A stretch of 64,000 bases of DNA, taken from positions 1 to 64,000 of the forward strand of contig MCFE01000351.1 in assembly GCA_002104905.1 (NCBI GenBank), given 5' to 3'. Positions 1-11,927 of this stretch are shown here, piece after piece. Origin of the DNA: Basidiobolus meristosporus CBS 931.73. Its lineage: Eukaryota > Basidiobolomycota > Basidiobolomycetes > Basidiobolales > Basidiobolaceae. A program made the position numbers and the translations under genes. The notes beneath the pieces were generated by a model. It was not told where the DNA came from. It did not search any database and saw nothing but the letters and a program-made list of their open reading frames with translations. Every line of letters starts with the position of its first letter. Position 1 is the first letter of the stretch.

Positions 1-679
1 ATAGTGTGCCAGAGAGACCAAGTGAACCTATGCTTGGCCACAGAGTGTAAAATAAAGCTCTGCATCTTTGTGCAAAGCCACCCCTGTGTTTCACCCATTG
101 TGTTGAAGAAAATTAATTCTTTGACCTTTTTTTTGGTCAATATTGTGCAGGATGTGTAAGTGCACAAAAGGATTGAAGTCATGCCTTAAGTACTCAACAC
201 CCATGGCACTCTGAATCTAGCTCCTGTGGCTGGTAACATGACAGAAAAATGCATGGCACTATATTGGTCCACTGGTACTATCTGGCACTATAAGTGCTTT
301 GCATAGATCATACTTCAGTGCTAATAATTAAATATAGTGCTAGGTAGTACCAGTGGACCAAGATAGTGCCATGCATTTTTCTGTCATGTTACAAGCCACA
401 GGAGTTAGATTCAGAGTGCCATGGGCATTGAGTACCTCATGCGTGTCTTCAGCTCTTCTGTGCTCTTACACATCCTGCAAAACATTGATCCGCAAAAAAA
501 CATCAAAAAATGGATTTTCACCTGCATCATTTGTGAAACACAGGGGTTGCTCTGCATGAAGATGCAGAGCTATGTTTCACACTCTGTGGCCAAGTATAGG
601 CTCACTTGGCTTCTCTGGCACACCATGACATCATCTGGCACTCATTGGGCTATGTGGCACTATCCAATGGAACAAGTCT
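1..679. mobile_element. Palindromic fold-back MITE, copy M1 (left end outside window)
   Basis: The left half (about 1-310) is the reverse complement of the right half (about 335-679), with a spacer of about 45 bp near 285-335. The right end reads GGAACAAGTCT and is followed by AAT. About 48 bp of the left end lie before the window, judging from complete copies at 14407 and 51203. No coding capacity is credible; open frames here are mirrored on both strands. It sits in tnp2 sequence of CACTA copy A: the right flank from 680 matches tnp2 at about 7420-7445. The ends match the Harbinger element at 13104, so it was probably mobilised by that transposase (inference). Confidence 0.85.
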
Positions 680-744
680 AATATATATGCAGTTGATCCA
701 GTCTTTGCATTTGTATTGTTGCATATGCATATGAATATTGATTG
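680..744 (-). pseudogene. tnp2 fragment of CACTA copy A, cut by MITE M1 and the LTR element
   Basis: These 65 bp match the tnp2 stretch at about 7425-7475 (sequence around CCAGTCTTTGCATTT). The piece lies between MITE M1 and the LTR element starting at 745 and continues at 4033 once that element is removed. Confidence 0.7.
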
Positions 745-1093
745 TATTGTAATTATTAAGTTTCCACCAAAATATTCATGCTAGATTAGTCACATAGACC
801 TTATTCTTTGATTAGCATTCTGTCCTGACCAAATCTCTTGTTGGGATTTACTTAGAATATTTTTACCAAATTGTCAGGTACCCAGATTATGATCTTTCTC
901 AAGGTTGCCCAAAAGCCCCCAAAGTTTGCACACATATTCTTGGGACCTTCCTTAACAAACTCTACATGTATGTTTGCTCTACTTTATCAAAAGTATAAAT
1001 ACCATACTTTTGATCAATAAATCTACAAGTGAATAACATGTAAATCCTCTAGTTATCCACATCACTTCCAATACTCCTCAGAATATTGCAACA
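745..1093 (+). repeat. 5' LTR of the copia-like element
   Basis: This 349-bp LTR is nearly identical to 3684-4032. A TATA-like TATAAATA lies at about 994-1001, inside a perfect 11-bp inverted repeat (986-1014). It ends ATATTGCAACA. Confidence 0.85.
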
Positions 1094-1106
1094 GGTTATG
1101 GGCCCC
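1094..1106 (+). other. Primer binding site, half initiator tRNA-Met type
   Basis: GGTTATGGGCCC follows directly on the LTR end CAACA. It is complementary to GGGCCCATAACC, the anticodon arm of eukaryotic initiator tRNA-Met. That matches the half-tRNA priming known for Drosophila copia and relatives. Confidence 0.65.
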
Positions 1107-3683
1107 AAGCCTGCTGTCTACTTTGCCTTAGATCCTTTCTGCTAGTCTGGAGAACTTTCTGCACTATTGCTCTGCCCAAGTTAAAGATGACTATCACTGC
1201 TACAAGGACTATGTTCATGATGATATTGCTGTGCAGAAGAAGGCCTTGCATTCAAAAGAGGCCTTCAGTAACTACTCAAGTTAGTTATGAAGAAGAATCA
1301 ATCAAACTGGCATGTAATTATGTCAAGAAATATAGTATGTTGGTGCTCTACCACTAATGAAAAAAATTGCGTAATTCCAGCAATTGAGGGTCCAGATCTA
1401 CAATGAAATATATTGCTATATGTATTCATATGACCTTAATTGACTGTTTGACAAGCTTTTGGATGGGATATTATCCAGAATTGCAAAAAAAATAATAGAT
1501 CATCATTGAATGATTGCCAGAGGAAGATTTACCAAATCTGTTGGCACTCAAAATAAGGCTGAGAATGCAAATACTGGAGCTGTTGACCACCAATTTAGAC
1601 TACCTACTAGTAGAAAAAGATCTCAGAAACATGCTCCCTGAGTTGGAAGGATACTGATGATATACAACACATGTATATCCACCTGTAGTTCCAATATGTA
1701 CCACCCAGTCAAATGGAAGAATGCTATATTTGTATCAAGTGTTATGATACTGAAACTAATGTACCAGGAGCTAAATATGGAGCTGTTAGATGTGCTATCA
1801 CTCTGTTTAAGTCTCAAAACTGTGGGAGAATGTATTATACAAATTTAGCAGAATCAACTCAAGAGGGTTCTACCACCAGCCTAAGGAGCAAAGCATATAA
1901 TTGCCAGACTGATTGGAGTATACAACCAAGCAACAGTTGAACAGTACACAGCTAAAAGCCACTCATAATATAACATAGTACTTTATACTTGATAATATCA
2001 CTCATTACAGTGGGAGAAAACACTGGTGCCATTTGATTCCCTGGATCAGATCAGAAGAATTGTTATTGATCAAGTAACTGCCAAGCTCTGCAACTCAAGA
2101 TACTGATGTATTGAAGTCTGATACCAAAGTGATCATGAAGCTAGCTATCATATGCAGTTTATTTGATCAAATTTGGTTGACTCTACCAAAAGTTGTGACT
2201 GTACTAAGTGGATGCCAATTATGATTATTTCACTCTCAAATAGTCAGATATTATGGAACTATGATGTCATGGAGACTCTTGTGCGCAAAAACACCATGGT
2301 CCCACCTGCAAGGCAGTCCAGAACCACCCCATAGAAGGAATTATCCCTGGGTCATCAGAAGAAAAAGAAAAGAAGAAAAAAATGGAAAATACCACTACCG
2401 CAAACTAGGGTACTTCCCAAATGGAGCCAAAGCTTATGTAGGCCATATTTAGACTATCTGGCAGTGCAGATATGCTCTATGGAGCCTCTTGTACAAAATT
2501 TGCAAGCCAGAATCCCCAGAAGAGCCTAGATACTTCAACAGGATCTGTCAGATATTGTAGTATATATTGGAACAGATTATTTAATGCAGATGTCTTGATG
2601 TCTGCTGTCTATGGAGCTGAAAGAAAAGGTGCAAGAATCAACCAAGATGGTTTTTATGGATTCTGAAGACACTGAGAAGATCAGTTAGCCTTTCAAACCA
2701 AGCTCAAGGTTAAAAATAACTATCAGGAGAATAAGGATAATCAAAGCCCTTGTTAAGGAGAATCTCACTTCTGTAAAAGTGCCAATCTCTGTTCTACAAG
2801 TATATTCTGATAAGACATAAGCAGATGTATCAATCCAGATCAGTAGAAGCACTCTAAGAACAGCTACCAAACAACCTATGGTGTTGCTTAATACCAAAGT
2901 GGGTAAATCAAGAAGCAAATGGGCTTTGAATCTACCACAAATGAAGTAATCAGTCCAAAGAAAGCTATTGCTACTTAAAGAAGACAAAGATCACAATTCT
3001 AGATCATTTTTGTGGATGTGAGTCACTAAACAGCAGTTATTCAAGTGGGAGCAGGCCATCCCAGCTCAGAGTTGAGCAAAAACCTTCTTTGTAGGCCATA
3101 TCTTATGTGCCATAGTGCCAGGAAATGAGGATAATCTGGATCAGGCTTAAATGACAAAACCTTGACTTTGCCCAACATAGGTCATTTTTTTTACCTCATA
3201 TAGAGTCTATATGATGGAAATAACTGTACGTGAGCCAAATATGGACATAGAGTGAAGTTGTCTAAGTGAATTAGACCTTTGCCCAGAAATAAGGAAACTC
3301 CAGATCTGCCGTAAATGACAAAACCTTAACTTGACCAAAAGTGGGTCAATTTTGCTCAAATAAGAAGCATTGGATAGCCCAGAGGCTATAAATCAGTATT
3401 ATAATCTAACAATCATACTTGGAGCATTATTTAATCTTGTGCAACTGATCAAAATAATGGTTAGTATTTTGATCAGATCATTCTGATTTTTTGGCATACT
3501 TATATGTGGATATGCACACTGAGTCTCAAGTTTTTTCTTGTCCAAATAAGTTGAACACAAGTGCATATACTGTTGGATAATATATTAGTCCAGAGTGCAA
3601 TACAGCTAAGTCTTATATGCCTATTACAGATTGCACACTCTCAATATGTATTTATTTCTCATGAATATTTTGTTGAGTGGGAG
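1107..3683 (+). other. Internal region of the copia-like element, no recognisable protein
   Basis: All frames are broken and the longest open stretches (about 60-100 codons) are no better than chance. A short basic stretch rich in K, R and E lies at about 2340-2390. An imperfect direct repeat of about 40 bp beginning AAATGACAAAACCTT occurs at about 3150 and 3313. The region ends in the purine tract before 3684. Confidence 0.5.
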
Positions 3684-4032
3684 TGTTGTAATTATTAAGT
3701 TGTCACCAAAATATTCATGCTATATTAGTCACATAGATCTTATTCTTTGATTGGCATTCTGTCCTGACCAAATTTCTTGTTGGGATTTACTTAGAGTATT
3801 TTCACCAAATTATCAGGTACCCAGATTATGATCTTTCTCAAGGTTGGCCAAAAGCCCTCAAACTTTGCACACATATTCTAGGGACCTTCCTTAGCAAGCT
3901 CTACATGCTTGTTTGCTCTACTTTATCAAAAGTATAAATACCATACTTTTGATCAACAAATCTACAAGTGAATAACATGTGAATCCTCTAGTTCTCCACA
4001 TCACTTCCAATACTCCGCAGAATATTGCAACA
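3684..4032 (+). repeat. 3' LTR of the copia-like element
   Basis: Direct repeat of 745-1093 with the same length and terminal TGTTG/CAACA. It is followed by the target duplication GATTG at 4033-4037. The same TATA-containing inverted repeat is at 3925-3953. Confidence 0.88.
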
Positions 4033-5535
4033 GATTGGAGCTCATGAGAAGTACTAAGGGTAGTAGATACACTGTAATATCTTGCAAATTTTTCAAATTT
4101 CCCTGGTATCTCAAAGGGCTCATTTGGCTCAAAATGCCCCTGGTACAACTTAGTCATCAGTATAGAGATAATGTTGAAAAGATAATGCATTGCTCCCAGT
4201 GGAAAGCTTTTGCTCCAACAGATACCCTCTATCTTAAGTATTTCTGATTTCCAATTGATTCCATATTCTAGCCAATGGCTAATAGCTTGCTTACTTTGCT
4301 GCAATTGCATGATGACTTCTGTACATTCTCTCTGTAGGAAGATGATGCTCCTAGTGTTAGTGTTTTGGTAGTAATGATGTGTGTGAATTATGAAGTAAAT
4401 CCTCTGGAACTCACACATTCAACAGTAATACCATCCATTGTGCCCAGAAAATCCAACTATCTTGCTGATAGCTAGAATATCTCCAATGCAGATAATAATA
4501 TGCGCTTTGACATGAGGGCCATTTACGGTAATCCTGCTGGAAAGCATACAAAACTCATTCAGCAATGGATAAAGGTAGTAATCCAGGTTAGACAGTGATT
4601 TAGGCCAAAATACCGGTGCAAGTACTATCAGATTGTTGCTCTGACACCATAAAACAAGCAGCTAATTCAGGTTGATGAGAATCAGTGGCCAGCAGGATTT
4701 GCTGGTAGAGTAGTTGTTTAATGTTAGTCTGTCATGTGCTAAAGCAAAGGCATGATCATAAATACCTTCAAAGTAGCCTTGCTTCATAGCGGTTTGTAAG
4801 GTTTGCCATCAAATATTTTGGATGTGTTTGCATTTGGTTGATATTGAGTACCATACTTTGTAGCATTGCAATATTTGCCAGACTGCATGGGCTTCTTCAA
4901 ATGGGGTACTACCAGAATATATCTTGTGTGTGAACAATGTTTTCCCTCAGTGTTGGTTGTTTCCTGACAATTTGGACACGTTGCAATGGTGACATTTTTC
5001 AGTGTGAATGCCATGCAACTGATGACAGATACTGGAATCTGGACAGGCTTTGGGTCATATGTTGCCAGTCACATGATGGTTGTCTACTTGTACCATGTAC
5101 ATTGTAGCCCCAACATAACATCATTCACCAATTGATGGATTACTGGGCTCACTTGGCTCCATAAAGTATCCTTGGCATTTGCTTCATGGGTGCTGTCTCA
5201 TAGCATATTGGGATTTGCCCAGGCTCATGTGTGGTACTGTTGTTAGGGGAGATAGGCTTGCCATCCATATGTGAGCCTTCTATGTCAGAGGTATCACTCT
5301 GCATGCCATACTCAGAAGGTTGAGGTGAGCCTAAAGGATTCATATACTCACCTGACTCTGTTTGCACAAGGTAACAAAGATGTCCAGGTGCCAATTTAGA
5401 AGTATCAACTTGCCAGCAAGATAATGTGGTACAATAGTGGCTGGTGAATTGCCTAGTATAACTTGTGTGGCAAAACACTGGCCAAAATCCTTGTAATACT
5501 TCCTATGTGGTCTGCATGCTTTATGGCTGCAAGGC
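4033..5535 (-). pseudogene. tnp2: CACTA transposase (Tnp2 type), copy A, N-terminal two thirds
   Basis: The minus-strand frames give a broken Tnp2-family (PF02992-like) transposase, the cut-and-paste enzyme of CACTA/EnSpm transposons. Read from high to low coordinates: an N-terminal region with PLGSPQPSEYGMQSD; a cysteine motif CPNCQET near 4970; KPYKPL near 4790; CWPLILINLN near 4690; and SKSFPLGAMHYLF near 4200. The motifs of about 230-bp spacing (GD.LAISK and GHNGWYYC) are typical of the family. Stops and shifts break it repeatedly. The C-terminal part lies left of the copia-like insertion (680-744 and beyond the window). It is divergent from gene 2, whose start lies at about 5860. Confidence 0.8.
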
Positions 5536-5970
5536 TTGCTATAGTAGCCGCATGGTCTTGTTCTTCTCCTCTTGCCACATTGAAGCTAAGCAGTCTTATC
5601 TATGAGGCAAACAGTTTGACACTCAACAATGAAATGTTGTTATATCACTTTTTGGTCAATACTCATGTGAATTGAAACAGTCTTGTACTTAGGATATTGT
5701 ACCTACCTCAATGTAAGATTCAAGGATGACCCGCCAAAGTGAGCGTTATAAATAAAGCTGTGGGACCACATACCTATGTATATGTAACACTGTTTCCCCT
5801 TTAGTTTGACTCACTTCCATATATATGCTGCCAATAATAAAGCAAAGTTGTCTGGTTCTCAACCAAAACAAACGGCTGATGGCAGCAGAAGAATAGTTGC
5901 ACAACAGCTTGCTTTGACATTCAGTGCAACAAGCAGGGCTACATCCAAAAAAAGGCCATGTTGACAGTGT
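5536..5970 (+). pseudogene. Divergent promoter region and start of CACTA gene 2, copy A
   Basis: This stretch matches 18605-19050 closely. It holds the intergenic region between the divergent tnp2 and gene 2 (ATATATGTAACAC at about 5780), then the start of gene 2 at about 5826-5860, where one base is lost relative to the copy at 18887. The frame continues AQQLALTFSATSRATSKK and stops being homologous at 5970, where the end of CACTA copy B begins. The pre-insertion version in copy C has no Harbinger insertion here, so this copy is the empty site for the Harbinger element at 13104-18604. Confidence 0.7.
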
Positions 5971-8546
5971 CCCTATGAAAAATAATTTGGTCCCCTGGGT
6001 GGATCCAATCCGGATCATCTGTCAAAATCCCATCTAGAGACCGTCATAATAACAGCAGCTTGGAATTAGAGACCCTCCTGATGATCTTATAACAAGATCC
6101 TGATGGTGTTTTGCAAATTTTACAGCCAAATAAAGGGATAAACTTGACAATTTTTGATTGGTGCTGTGACAATATTTGCATGGTATTGTTGCAGTCTTTC
6201 AGCGCTCTATTACTATTTTAAGTGGATCCAGTTGGCTAGGACTTCCAATTGCCTTATATGGCAAGAAACTTGACAGTATTTTGACAGCCTCACAGCAAGA
6301 CTCTGATGGCTTTTTTTTGGCAGTATAACGGCCTACTGCTGGTTCTGTATAGTGCTACCATACCAGTTTACCAAATGGTATTTCCTTTTTCTACCTCCCC
6401 TTGTGCAATTCATATATTCCACTGTAGAATCACCTTTCTTTATTTGCTTACCCACTACTACCTTGGGTATTCCACATATAGTTGAATCAAAAAAAAATAT
6501 GGCCTCCTGCTTACTAACCTCTACAAACATGCACTCCTGCCACAATTGACATACTTCTATCACCTCAACTTTACGGCTTTTTAGTGTGATACTTGCAAAG
6601 TTGCCATATACCTTGTACTGCTGGTGGCATATATAACTTACAAACATATGCTTGGATGTAACCACTTCTGCCATGAATACCTCATGAACATTGGCAAAGA
6701 ACTTCATGGTATTTAGCCAATATATTCCTTCTCCCTTCTGGATTCTGATCCCCATCATAGGTGTGCTCTGGCTTTTGGTTGTGTGAATTCTGTATTGAAT
6801 GGTATAGCAGTTGGCTTGTGACTACACAAAATCCAGCATATCATGGCAGAGTTTTCCTGATAAAAATTAGTTGCTTGTGGCACCCAACCCAACTTTGCAT
6901 TACTTGACTGATTACCCATGCATTGGGGCTGCTTAGCTTTTTAATGCCATAGGCATAGGTGTCTCCATGTGCACATTTGTCATCAGTATTTTCCATCTCT
7001 TTCTGTATATCCTCCATATGCCAACTCATCACATCCAGGATGGACTTGAAGGTAATAATCTTGATGAGACTGGGATATGGTAGCACCTGCAACTTGACTT
7101 GTCTCCCTATCTCCCCACACATCTGCTGCATAGGAAACTCCCAAAAGGTGAAGCAAGGCCCAATATTCTCCACACACCATGCAAGATGGAGTAGAGAATG
7201 GATATAGTAGCGGCAGAGATCTATGTGTCCAGCTTTATGTTTGTAGTATAGCTGCTCAAATCCCATCACAAACTCCTCACACAAAAGCTGTAGATATGTC
7301 AAGTTGGCATTGATGATCTGCTTCTGGATAAATATTCCTACAATGTCCACATATGACTCCCAATGCTTCCAATATACTCTTGGTAGGAATGGCTTCAGAA
7401 CACCACTTGAATAAATATATATCCAGTTCATCCAGTCTTTGCATTTGCATTGTTGGATATGCGTATGAATATTAATTGGAGCCGGTGAGAAGAACTTAGG
7501 GTAGCAGATACTCTGTAATATCTACCTAATTTTTTCAAATTTCCCCAGTTTCTTTAAGGGCTCATTTTGCTTAAAATGCGCCATGCACAACTTGGTCATC
7601 AATATAGGGATATTGCTGAAAAGCAAATGCATTGCTCCCAGTGGAAAGCTTTTGCTCCAACAGATACCCTCTAACTTAAATATCTCTGGTTTCCAATTGA
7701 TTCCATACTCCAGCCAATGGCTTATAGCTTGCCAACTTTGCTGCAATTGCATGCTTACTTTTGTACATTCTCTCTGTGAAAAGATGATGCTCTTAGTGCT
7801 GGTGTTTGGGTAATAATAGTGTGTGTGAGTTATGGAATAAATCCCCTGGATCTCACATATTGAACAGCAATACCATCCATTGTGCCTGGAAAGACCTGCT
7901 ATCTTGCTGATGGCTGGGGTATCTCCAATGCAGATTATAATATGCACTTTTACATAATGGCCATTTACTGTTATCCTGCTGGAAAGCATACAAAATTTAT
8001 CCAGCAATGAATACAGGTAGCTATCCAGGTTGGAAGGTGATTTAGGCCCAGATCCCAGTGAGACTACCATCAGATTATTGCTCTGATACTGCAAGATGGG
8101 CAGGAGATCCAGATTGATGAGAATCAGTGGTAAGCAGTATATGCTGGTAGAGTACTTGTTTAATGAGAATCCCTCAATTGTTAAAGCAAAGGCATGGTCA
8201 TATATACCTTCAAAGTAGCCCTTGCTTCTTAGCTGTTTGTAGTGCTTGCCATCAAATATATTGGATATGTTTGCACTTCATTGATACTGAGTGCAGTACT
8301 GTATAGCTTTGCAATATTTGTTGGACTGCATCAGCTTCCATGAACAGGGTATGATCATAATATATCCAGAGTATGAACAATGTTTTCCCTCAATGGTGGT
8401 GGATTCCTGACAATTTGGACACATTGCAATGGTAGCATTTTCTGATGTGAATGCCATGTAACTGTTCACACATGCTGGAATCAGGACAGTCTCTAGATCC
8501 TATGTTGCCAGCTGCATGACATTTGTCCACTTGTACCATGTATATG
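5971..8546 (-). mobile_element. CACTA element copy B, tnp2 half
   Basis: It begins with the CACTA end CCCTATGAAAAATAATTTGG and runs into the 3' region and body of tnp2 on the minus strand. It stops at 8546 in the N-terminal part of the gene, where the same end sequence starts copy C. The same abrupt CCCTATGA boundary at 5971 and 8547, and inverted at 56956, supports this as the true element terminus. Gene 2 and the other terminus are missing from this copy. Confidence 0.75.
6333..8500 (-). pseudogene. tnp2: CACTA transposase (Tnp2 type), copy B
   Basis: This is a long broken Tnp2 transposase. Readable pieces from the N-terminus: CPNCQESTTIEGKHC (about 8400); NLMVVSLGSGPKSPSNLDS (about 8050); GDTPAISKIAGLSRHNGWYC (about 7900); GICWSKSFPLGAMHLLF (about 7660); VDIVGIFIQKQIINANL (about 7320); HSLLHLAW (about 7200); and a C-terminal block ending near KYHLVNWYGS (about 6380). 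The order matches the Tnp2 family: a DDE-like core, then the region equivalent to 'YYKHF...IHALLHIA' and 'FPMERYCG' (here FPMQQMCGE). The Asp expected two residues before MH in the family is Gly here. Several frameshifts separate the blocks, so it is inactive. Confidence 0.85.
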
Positions 8547-8566
8547 CCCTATGAAAAATAATTTGG
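8547..8566. repeat. CACTA terminal inverted repeat, tnp2-side end of copy C
   Basis: CCCTATGAAAAATAATTTGG is shared with 5971 and, inverted, with 56937-56956. Degenerate forms are at 50453 (CACTATCAAAGATAATT) and 44671. Its first dozen bases pair with the opposite end at 26756. Confidence 0.75.
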
Positions 8567-10055
8567 TCCCACGGGTGGATCAGATCCAGATCATCCATCA
8601 AGATCCTGTTCAGAGACCATCATAATAACAGCAGATTGGAATTAGAGACCCTCCTGACAATCTTACAACAAGACCATGATGGTGTTTAGCAAATTTTACA
8701 GCCAAATAAAGGGATAAAACTTGACAATTTTTGATTGGTGCTGTGACAATATTTGCATGTTATTGTTGCGGTCTTTCAGCGCTCTATTACTATTTTAAGT
8801 GGATCCAGTTGGCCAGGACTTCAAATTGCCTTATATGGCAAGAAACCTGATGGTATTTTGACAGCCTCACAGCAAGACTCTGATGGCTTTTTTTTGGCAG
8901 TATGACGGCCTACCGCTGGTTCTGTATAATGCTACTGTACCAATTTACCAAATGGTATTTCCTTTTTCTACCTCCCCTTGTGCAATTCATATATTCCACT
9001 GTAGAATCACCTTTCTTTATTTGCTTACCCACTACTACCTTGGGTATTCCACATATAGTTTGAATCAAAAAAAACTATGGCCTCCTGCTTACTAACCTCT
9101 ACAAACATGCACTCCTGCCACAATTGACATACTTCTATCACCTCAACTTTACGGCTTTTTAGTGTGATACTTGCAAAGTTGCCATATACCTTGTACTGCT
9201 GGTAGCATATACATATTGCAAACATATGCTTGGTTGTTGCCATTACTGCCATGAATACCTCCTGAATATTGGCAAAGAACTTCTTGGTATTTAGTCAATA
9301 TATTCCTTCTCCTTGCTGGATTCTAGTCCCCCTTATAGGTGCGCTCTGGCTTTTGTTTGTGTGAATTCCATATTGAATGGTGTAGAAGTTGACTTGTGAC
9401 CACAAGAAATCTGGCAAATCTTGGTGGAGTTTTCCTGATAAAAATTAGTTGCTTGTTGCACCCAACCCAACTTTGCATTACTTAACTGATTACCCACGCA
9501 TTGGGGCTGCTTAGCTTCTTAATACCATAGGCATAGGTGTCTCCATGTGCACATTTGTCATCAGTATTTTCCAACTCTTTCTGGCTGTCCTCCATGTGCC
9601 AACTCAGCACATCCATGACGGATGCAAAGGTAATATTCTTGATGAGATTGGGATATGATTGTACCTGCAACTTGACTAGTCTTCCTTTCTCCCCACACAT
9701 CTGCTCCATAAGAAATTCCGAAAAGGTGAAGTAAGGCCTGATATTCTCCACACACTGTGCAAGTTGGAGTAGAGAATGGATACTGTGGCGGCAGAGATCT
9801 ACATGTTCAGCTTTATGTTTTTAGTACAGCTGCTCAAACCCCGTCACAAACTCCTCACACAACAGCTGTAGATGTGTCAAGTTGGCATTGGTGATCCACT
9901 TCTGGATAAATATTCCTACAATGTCCACATATGACTCACAATGCTTCCAATGTACTCTTGGTAGGAATGGCTTCAGAACACCACTTGAATAAATACATAT
10001 CCAGTTCATCCAGTCTTTGCATTTGTATTGTGGCATTGGCATATGAATATTAATT

Positions 10056-10475
10056 GGAGCCTGTGAGAAGTACTTAGGGTAGCGGATACTCTGTAATATC
10101 TTGCCAATTTTTTCAAATTTCTCCGGTATCTCAAAGGGCTCATTTAGCTTGAAATACCCTATGTACAACTTTGTCATCAGTATAGGGATAATGTTGAAAA
10201 GCAAATGCATTGCTCCCAGTGGAAAGCTTTTGCTCCAACAGATGCCCACTTTCTTAAGTATATCTGGAGCCCGTGAGAAGTACTTAGGGTAGCGGATACT
10301 CTGTAATATCTTGCCAATTTTCTCAAATTTCTCCAGTATCTCAAAGGGCTCATTTTGCTTAAAATGCCCCATGTACAACTTGGTCATCAATATAGGGATA
10401 TTGCTGAAAAGCAAATGCATTGCTCCCAGTGGAAAGCTTTTGCTCCAACAGATACCCTCTATCTTAAGTATCTCT
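10056..10475 (-). repeat. In-frame 210-bp tandem duplication inside tnp2
   Basis: The stretch beginning GGAGCCTGTGAGAAGTACTT at 10056 recurs as GGAGCCCGTGAGAAGTACTT at 10266. The period is 210 bp, exactly 70 codons. The two copies differ at a modest number of sites, and one open frame (9821-10420) reads through both. Other tnp2 copies in the window have one unit. Confidence 0.85.
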
Positions 10476-11240
10476 GGTTTCTGATTGATTCCATATTCCG
10501 GCCAATGGCTTATAGCTTGCCAACTTTGCTACAATTGCATTCTTACTTTTGTACATTCTCTCTGTGGAAAGATGATGCTCTTAGTGCTGATGTTTGGGTA
10601 ATAATAAGGAGCGTGAGTTATGGAATAAATCCCCTGGATCTCACATATTGAACAGCAATACCATCCATTGTGCCCGGAAAGACCTGCTATCTTGCTGATG
10701 GCTGGGGTATCTCCAATGCAGTTAATAATATGCACTTTTACATGATGGCCATTCACCATTATCCCGCTGGAAAGCATAGAAAATTCATTCAGCAATGGAT
10801 ACAGGTAGCTATCCAGGTTTGACGGTGATTTAGGCCCAGATACCAGTGAGACTACCATCAGATTATTGCTCTGATACCATACAATAGGCGGCAGATTCAG
10901 ATCAATGAGAATCAGTGGCCAGCAGGATTTGCTGGTAGAGTACTTGTTTAATGAGAATCCATCAAGTGCTGAAGCAAAGGCATGGTCATACATACCTTCA
11001 AAGTAGCCCTTGCTTCATAGCTGTTTGTAGTGTTTACCATCAAATATATTGGATATGTTTGCGCTTGATTGATACTGAGTGCAGTACTGTATAGCTTTGC
11101 AATATTTGCCAGACTGCATCAGCTTCCTCAGATGGGGTATGACCGGAGTATATCTGGAGTGTGAACAATGTTTTCCCTCAATGGTGGTGGATTCCTGACA
11201 ATTTGGACACATTGCAATGGTAGCATTTTTGGATGTGAAT

Positions 11241-11270
11241 TGTGGTAATGGAAAGTATTCCATTACTACA
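11241..11270. repeat. 30-bp palindrome forming the F1 LTR 5' end
   Basis: TGTGGTAATGGAA, a 4-base loop AGTA, then TTCCATTACTACA: the arms are complementary at 12 of 13 positions. The same structure is at 16169-16198 and 46851-46880, so it is a family feature. Confidence 0.85.
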
Positions 11271-11927
11271 ATATCTCTAAACCAATATTGCACTCATTTC
11301 TTTATTTTGCTTTTTGCTATCGTAACACACAAGAGAAAGATCAAGAATTTCCAACTTTGAAGAGCAAATGCTCCAGACCCTGACAAGCAATCCACCCAAG
11401 AATATTATGTCATACAGAACACGTAGTAGCCAACACATGTTTCAAATTACAGCTCATTTGAAGCAGTACTTAAGGAGTTATGACCAAAAGAGTCCAACTA
11501 TTATATATACTATGCCTTATTGCTAGGATTACTATGGTGACTTTGATCGCGTGTAACTTTTGAACCAGCCAATCAACTCACGTGAAATTTTCACAGGTGC
11601 TGCGCCTATGTCCGATCTGCGCCACTGCAAAATTTTAGCTTTGTCTCACGTGTATTGCTTGCGCAATCGCCCAAAAACTTTGATCCTTCAAAATTTTCAT
11701 TTATATGACTTCCCCAGCTGAAAAATAAAGAGGGAGCCTCTCTTTCCAGAATCTCCACACTACAATTACAAGTTTAAAGGTTATAAGACTTCCCCTGCAT
11801 CACTTGCACTGTTGAGTATTCTGACTTTGATCGGTACTACATCAGTAAAGAGACTGCAAAGCTCACAAGAATCCAATCTAAGTTCTACAAGAAACTACCA
11901 CTTTTCTGTCGGAAAAGTCCCCTCTAA

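Larger units (their letters stand above)
745..4032 (+). mobile_element. Complete LTR retrotransposon with copia-like ends, no recognisable pol
   Basis: Two direct LTRs of 349 bp each flank 2.6 kb of internal sequence. A 5-bp target duplication GATTG lies at 740-744 and 4033-4037, and tnp2 copies elsewhere in the window show the uninterrupted site. The LTRs begin TGTTG (the left copy has TATTG, one change) and end CAACA. The primer site after the left LTR reads GGTTATGGGCCC, the complement of the anticodon-loop region of initiator tRNA-Met used by copia-type half-tRNA primers. A purine tract GAGTGGGAG precedes the right LTR. I could not recognise gag, protease, integrase or reverse transcriptase in any internal frame, so it is either non-autonomous or too decayed. 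Target: tnp2 of CACTA copy A. Confidence 0.85.

Noticed and set aside
2685-2987. 100-codon open frame on the minus strand with a hydrophobic stretch
   Set aside because: It lies inside the retroelement interior, has no recognisable domain, and is expected by chance in AT-rich decayed sequence.
3918-4418. 166-codon minus-strand frame as a single gene
   Set aside because: Only the upper part is tnp2; the rest reads into the 3' LTR of the copia-like element, a chance fusion across the insertion point.
5746-6018. 90-codon minus-strand frame
   Set aside because: It spans the junction between gene 2 start and the CACTA end of another copy, so it cannot be one ancestral gene.
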